A stretch of DNA of 64,000 bases, from contig NZ_UGSI01000002.1 of assembly GCF_900454495.1 (NCBI RefSeq), positions 1,585,001 to 1,649,000 on the forward strand, read 5' to 3'. The position numbers and the translations under genes were made by a program. The notes beneath the pieces were generated by a model. That model saw only the letters and a program-made list of their open reading frames with translations. It was not told the DNA's origin and ran no database searches. How positions within the stretch are numbered: position 1 is the first letter of the stretch; each line of letters begins with the position of its first letter. The stretch is from Paenibacillus macerans. GTDB lineage: Bacteria; Bacillota; Bacilli; Paenibacillales; Paenibacillaceae. Shown in pieces: positions 60,903 to 64,000 of the stretch.

Positions 60903-61107
60903 AAAGACCCCCTCCTGTAGATAGTGTGAAAATTATTTTTAAATATCATACATAATACATGAAAATCATTTCGATTCCATCATAATGGATTCTTCACCGG
61001 TTTTCAAGGCCGTTTGTTGACGAAAGCTGGAGAGTTTCCTTGAATTCTGCCTGGCCGCATAATACACTTAAATTAGGTTGGACCCTGTGGGGGGAGGAAG
61101 GAATCCT

Positions 61108-61554
61108 GTGTCAAAAGATGATCTCGACACGTACATCGAGCGTATCGAAGCCGCTTGGTCGAGCACGTTCCGCAAAATGAAAAGCGAGCTGATGCATCAT
61201 CAGGAGCTGGGGCTGACCGGACCGCAATTTCACATGCTGGCGCTGATCGACCGGCAAAAGACGTGCAACGTCAGCTATTTGGCGGACAAGCTCGAGGTGA
61301 AGCCCAGCGCCATTACGGTGATGATCGACCGGCTCGTGCAAAACGGATATGTCGAACGCCGGCATGACGAAAAAGACCGGAGGTCGGTTCTGCTGTCGGT
61401 GACAACGCGGGGCGCCGAGGTATGCGAAGAAGCCCGGAAGAGGTCCCGGGAGGTGCTGAAAGCCCATTTGTCCGTATTGGACCGGCATGAGCTGGACGTG
61501 CTGGTGGGGATTCTGGAGAAATTCAGCAAGAACAAAAGGCAAGTAAGGGAGTAA
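61108..61554 (+). CDS. MarR-family transcriptional regulator
   Basis: 148 residues. Winged-helix core with NVSYLADKLEVKPSAITVMIDRL (recognition helix) and the wing RHDEKDRRSVLLSVTTRGAEV. GTG 61108 has GGGAGGAAGG upstream. It is convergent with the iron-uptake gene efeU and shares its terminator. The target is unknown; it stands alone. Confidence 0.9.
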   Translation: MSKDDLDTYIERIEAAWSSTFRKMKSELMHHQELGLTGPQFHMLALIDRQKTCNVSYLADKLEVKPSAITVMIDRLVQNGYVERRHDEKDRRSVLLSVTTRGAEVCEEARKRSREVLKAHLSVLDRHELDVLVGILEKFSKNKRQVRE

Positions 61555-61569
61555 GAAGAGGAGATGCAA

Positions 61570-61602
61570 AAGACCGCCGGAAGGTTGATCCGGCGGTCTT
61601 TT
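61570..61602. terminator. bidirectional terminator between the marR-type gene and efeU
   Basis: AAGACCGCCGG (61570-61580) pairs exactly with CCGGCGGTCTT (61590-61600), with T-rich sequence on the right and an A-run on the left. Confidence 0.9.
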
Positions 61603-61672
61603 CGGTAAAGCAGGTGCGGCAGTTTCTTTCAATCGCAGGGAAAAACTGCCGCCAAAGCCCGGTCTGTTTCTC

Positions 61673-63547
61673 TTAAGGAGTGTGTTGGTAGACGTTTCTT
61701 TTATGTTTCTGCTTCTCCTGCTTCTCCCCGGCCAGCAAACGCCAAAGCACAAACAGCAGCAAAACGCTTTGCGGCAAAAACGTTTCCCAGGTCGGGTAGG
61801 CGCCGACCCATCCGGCGGCCGGCAGCCAGCTCCGGCTGTGCGCGGGGAGCACCCCCGCCACCTGCAGGGCGTGCAAACTTTCTCCCGTGAAGCGAATGAC
61901 CAGGAAATAGATGAACAGGCTGGCCATCAGCATAAAAGGCTTGATCGGCAGCCTGACGCTAAACCGAATAAGCGCAAAGCCGAGCACCGCAAGCGCGGCC
62001 AACGCGCCAAGCATGCCGATCAGCAATTGGGACAGCTCGATGGAGGGGGCCATTCCGATATAAAAGACGGCGGTTTCCGCGCCTTCGCGCAAGATCGCCA
62101 GCCCCGACAAAACAAACAGCGACCACAAGCTTCCGCGCTCCATCGCGCCCCCGAATTGTTTGGCGATGTATTGGTTCCAGGCCTGCGCGCTGGATTTGCT
62201 GTGCAAAAAATGCCCGACCGCCAGCATCATGACGACGGCCGCCAGGCCGATGAACCCTTCCAGCAGTTCGCGCGCGCCTCCCGACACCGCCTGGGCGACG
62301 GCATAGGTAAGCACAACTGCCAACGCGGCGGACAACGCCAGGCCCGACCCGGCCCCCGCCCAAATAAACCGGCGTGCGGCCGGCTGGTTCGCCCGCTTCG
62401 CAAAAGCGAGGAGCGCGGCCAGCACAAGGATGGCCTCCAGCCCTTCCCGCAGCAGAACGAGCGCTGCGTCCCAGGCGGTATAGGAGGTTTTAGCGGCCAG
62501 AGGCTCCAGATCGCTCAGCATTTGGCTGATGATGTTCGCGGCGCGCATAAAATCGGGAGGGCTGGACAGCAGATAGCTTTGCGCTTCGGTCATACGGTTT
62601 TCCGTAGCCGTGTATGCCGCCGGCGAGGAAATCGAAACCTCGCCTTCAACGCGGGGCCACATGACGATGAAGGCCTGCATTTGCTCCGCCGCCCCCGCGG
62701 CATCGCCGGCAGCGGCCGCCTGGGCCGCCGCCTTAAGCAAAGCGATCGCATCCTTAAGGCCGGTTTGTCCGGCCGCGGGGAGGGCTGTGGCGGCCGAATC
62801 GTCCAGCTTGCCGCCGATATAGTTTTGCAGCAGATCCGCCAGCTTTTGCAATTCGCCAGCCGCCTGCTCCGTTTTCACAGGGTCTGCTTGCAGCGCGATG
62901 CGGACCAGGCTCATATGCGTCTCCACATCACTGTACACGCCGAAATGCCCGCTGCGGATCGGGCCCTCCATTTTGCTCCAGCCGTCCAAAATTTGCTTGA
63001 AGCGGCTTTGGGCTTCGTCGGGATTCCCGTTTTCCAGCGGCTTTAACGTGTTATTGACCATCTTCAGCAGCCGCCCGGCAGCTTCTTTTCCCATAGCGTC
63101 CGTTTCCGCCCGATCCCCGCCGCTTTGGATAAACTCGTTAACCTGCTTGGCTAACGTGGAGAGCCGGGTTTTGGCGTCGTCCGCGTCCTCGTTCCGGACC
63201 GCCTCCTTGGCTGCGGTCAACGCCTCGGAAACCGCCGCTGCCGCCTCGCCTGCCGGAGCGGAATCGATTTGTCCCCACGCTGCCTCGAACTTCTCCAGTT
63301 CGGCGGAAGCCTCGTCCCAATTGCCGCCGCCGGCTTCGACGAGGGCGCCGCCGACCAGCGGTAGCAGCGAATCTGATGCGGCGGACTTCGGCGTTTCGGC
63401 GGCGGCCCCGGCCCCGGACGCGAGGCAGGCGCAGACGGTTGCGAGCACCATAAGGCATACCGCGAGGCGCAGCGCACGGGAAGAAAGCCGGCGATCGCCC
63501 CGAAAACGTACCGGACTAGGCTGCGGCGCGTACGGTGTAATTGACAT
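61673..63547 (-). CDS. efeU: FTR1-family ferrous iron permease with long exported N-terminal domain
   Basis: 624 residues. A signal-like segment (LRLAVCLMVLATVCACLASG, then AAAETP) leads to an extracytoplasmic helical domain of about 330 residues. The FTR1 membrane part follows with both iron motifs, LREGLEAILVLA and LREGAETAVFY, and about seven hydrophobic segments. Plain EfeU is about 280-480 residues; the long front end may do part of the job of EfeO. AGGAGG stands before ATG 63547. The Dyp-type peroxidase gene ends 19 nt upstream, so this is an efeB-efeU operon. No efeO lies downstream. Confidence 0.88.
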   Translation of the reverse strand: MSITPYAPQPSPVRFRGDRRLSSRALRLAVCLMVLATVCACLASGAGAAAETPKSAASDSLLPLVGGALVEAGGGNWDEASAELEKFEAAWGQIDSAPAGEAAAAVSEALTAAKEAVRNEDADDAKTRLSTLAKQVNEFIQSGGDRAETDAMGKEAAGRLLKMVNNTLKPLENGNPDEAQSRFKQILDGWSKMEGPIRSGHFGVYSDVETHMSLVRIALQADPVKTEQAAGELQKLADLLQNYIGGKLDDSAATALPAAGQTGLKDAIALLKAAAQAAAAGDAAGAAEQMQAFIVMWPRVEGEVSISSPAAYTATENRMTEAQSYLLSSPPDFMRAANIISQMLSDLEPLAAKTSYTAWDAALVLLREGLEAILVLAALLAFAKRANQPAARRFIWAGAGSGLALSAALAVVLTYAVAQAVSGGARELLEGFIGLAAVVMMLAVGHFLHSKSSAQAWNQYIAKQFGGAMERGSLWSLFVLSGLAILREGAETAVFYIGMAPSIELSQLLIGMLGALAALAVLGFALIRFSVRLPIKPFMLMASLFIYFLVIRFTGESLHALQVAGVLPAHSRSWLPAAGWVGAYPTWETFLPQSVLLLFVLWRLLAGEKQEKQKHKRNVYQHTP

Positions 63548-63566
63548 AAAACATGGCCCTCCTTTC

Positions 63567-64000
63567 CTAGATCAGCTGTTCCCCGATGTATCCGCCTTCG
63601 CGGATGCCGGGGAAGCAGGCGAATACGGCGCTGCCGATATGCAGGATATATTCGTTTAATTTATCGCTCTGCGCCAGCGTTTGCTGGATCGGGACGAATT
63701 GCTGCAGCAGGTTTCTTTGAAAGCTGATGAAAATAAGCCCGGCGTCGAGCTGCCCGGTTTTGGCGTCGATCCCCCCGGTGTAGGAGTACGACCGGCGCAA
63801 TATTTTGATCTTCCCATCCATATGCGCCAGGCGCGTGTGGGAAGTCATCGGCAGGAGAGGTTGTCCGGAGGCGTCTTTGGCCGCAAGATCAAGCGGGGCG
63901 AATTCGTCGGCCGAGCCCAGCGGCGCACCTGTATCCCGGTACCGTCCGAAGGTTTGCTCCTGGTCGGCGAGCGACGAGCGGTCCCAGATCTCGATGCGCA
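63567..64000 (-). CDS. efeB: Dyp-type heme peroxidase, EfeB-like, 5' end outside the window
   Basis: Only the last 144 residues are visible; the frame is open to the window edge. Seen: EIWDRSSLADQEQTFGR, FAPLDLAAKDASGQP, SHTRLAHMDGKIKILRRSYSY (heme-side Arg region, shown in full as 21 minus the last residue is avoided here: the core is KILRRSYSYTGG) and the C-terminal LFISFQ-like GLIFISFQRNLLQQFVP. These fit the EfeB branch of Dyp peroxidases, exported by Tat and linked to iron release from heme or to oxidising Fe(II). Its stop lies 19 nt before the efeU start. Confidence 0.88.
   Translation of the reverse strand, partial: RIEIWDRSSLADQEQTFGRYRDTGAPLGSADEFAPLDLAAKDASGQPLLPMTSHTRLAHMDGKIKILRRSYSYTGGIDAKTGQLDAGLIFISFQRNLLQQFVPIQQTLAQSDKLNEYILHIGSAVFACFPGIREGGYIGEQLI

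Overview
The window looks like a chromosome segment of a GC-rich, endospore-forming Gram-positive of the Paenibacillaceae (Paenibacillus or a close relative). Evidence: strong AGGAGG-type ribosome binding sites with frequent GTG/TTG starts, ecsAB, a THI-box/ykoEDC thiamine-precursor transporter, a YheC/YheD endospore-coat ATP-grasp protein, CgeB-like spore glycosyltransferases, a YhcN/YlaJ sporulation lipoprotein, and several -10 elements that fit the mother-cell factor sigma-K (CATANNNTA). No rRNA, tRNA, phage genes or CRISPR array were seen.

Layout. 0-2.5 kb: 3' part of a multidomain secreted alpha-amylase. 3-17 kb: housekeeping genes (DEAD-box helicase, ecsAB, an aminotransferase, a flavin split-barrel protein, a MocR regulator with a low-complexity insert, an AraC regulator, two tiny overlapping membrane proteins, psd, and a TPP-riboswitch-controlled ykoEDC operon). 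17-56 kb: one very large locus that I read as a spore-surface glycan and coat-protein cluster. It holds YheC/YheD, about 18 glycosyltransferases (GT2, GT4, GT-D and CgeB types), a sugar-1-phosphate nucleotidyltransferase, a four-gene block resembling the UDP-L-QuiNAc/L-FucNAc pathway, a UDP-sugar dehydrogenase with two epimerase/decarboxylase-type SDRs, and a set of unrecognised small helical, arginine-rich or acidic proteins. An IS1595-type transposase gene lies in the middle. 56-64 kb: a YhcN-type lipoprotein, an rpiR-nagB-nagA operon, a MarR regulator, and an efeB-efeU iron-uptake pair that runs off the end.

The most unusual part is the architecture of the 17-56 kb cluster. Its enzymes carry non-catalytic appendages that recur from gene to gene: Y-x2-G-Y-x2-G tags, Arg/Lys-rich N- or C-terminal tails, GPGT-repeat tails, a carboxypeptidase-regulatory-like beta-sandwich, and an integrin-like FG-GAP propeller fused to a GT4 domain. 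The same tags occur on small proteins with no enzymatic domain. My inference is that these are assembly tags that recruit glycosyltransferases to, or leave them in, the outer spore layer, where they glycosylate repeat-containing structural proteins. One GT2 gene has its GPGT tail out of frame behind a run of six G, which could be phase variation, ribosomal frameshifting, or simply an inactivated or miscalled end.

Intergenic DNA is also structured: two copies of a TGCAAAAGTGCA-bounded element at opposite ends of the window, a 211-bp element with perfect 13-bp terminal inverted repeats, a ~194-bp nested inverted repeat, and two further direct/inverted repeat elements. All functional statements come from reading the sequence; no database search was run.
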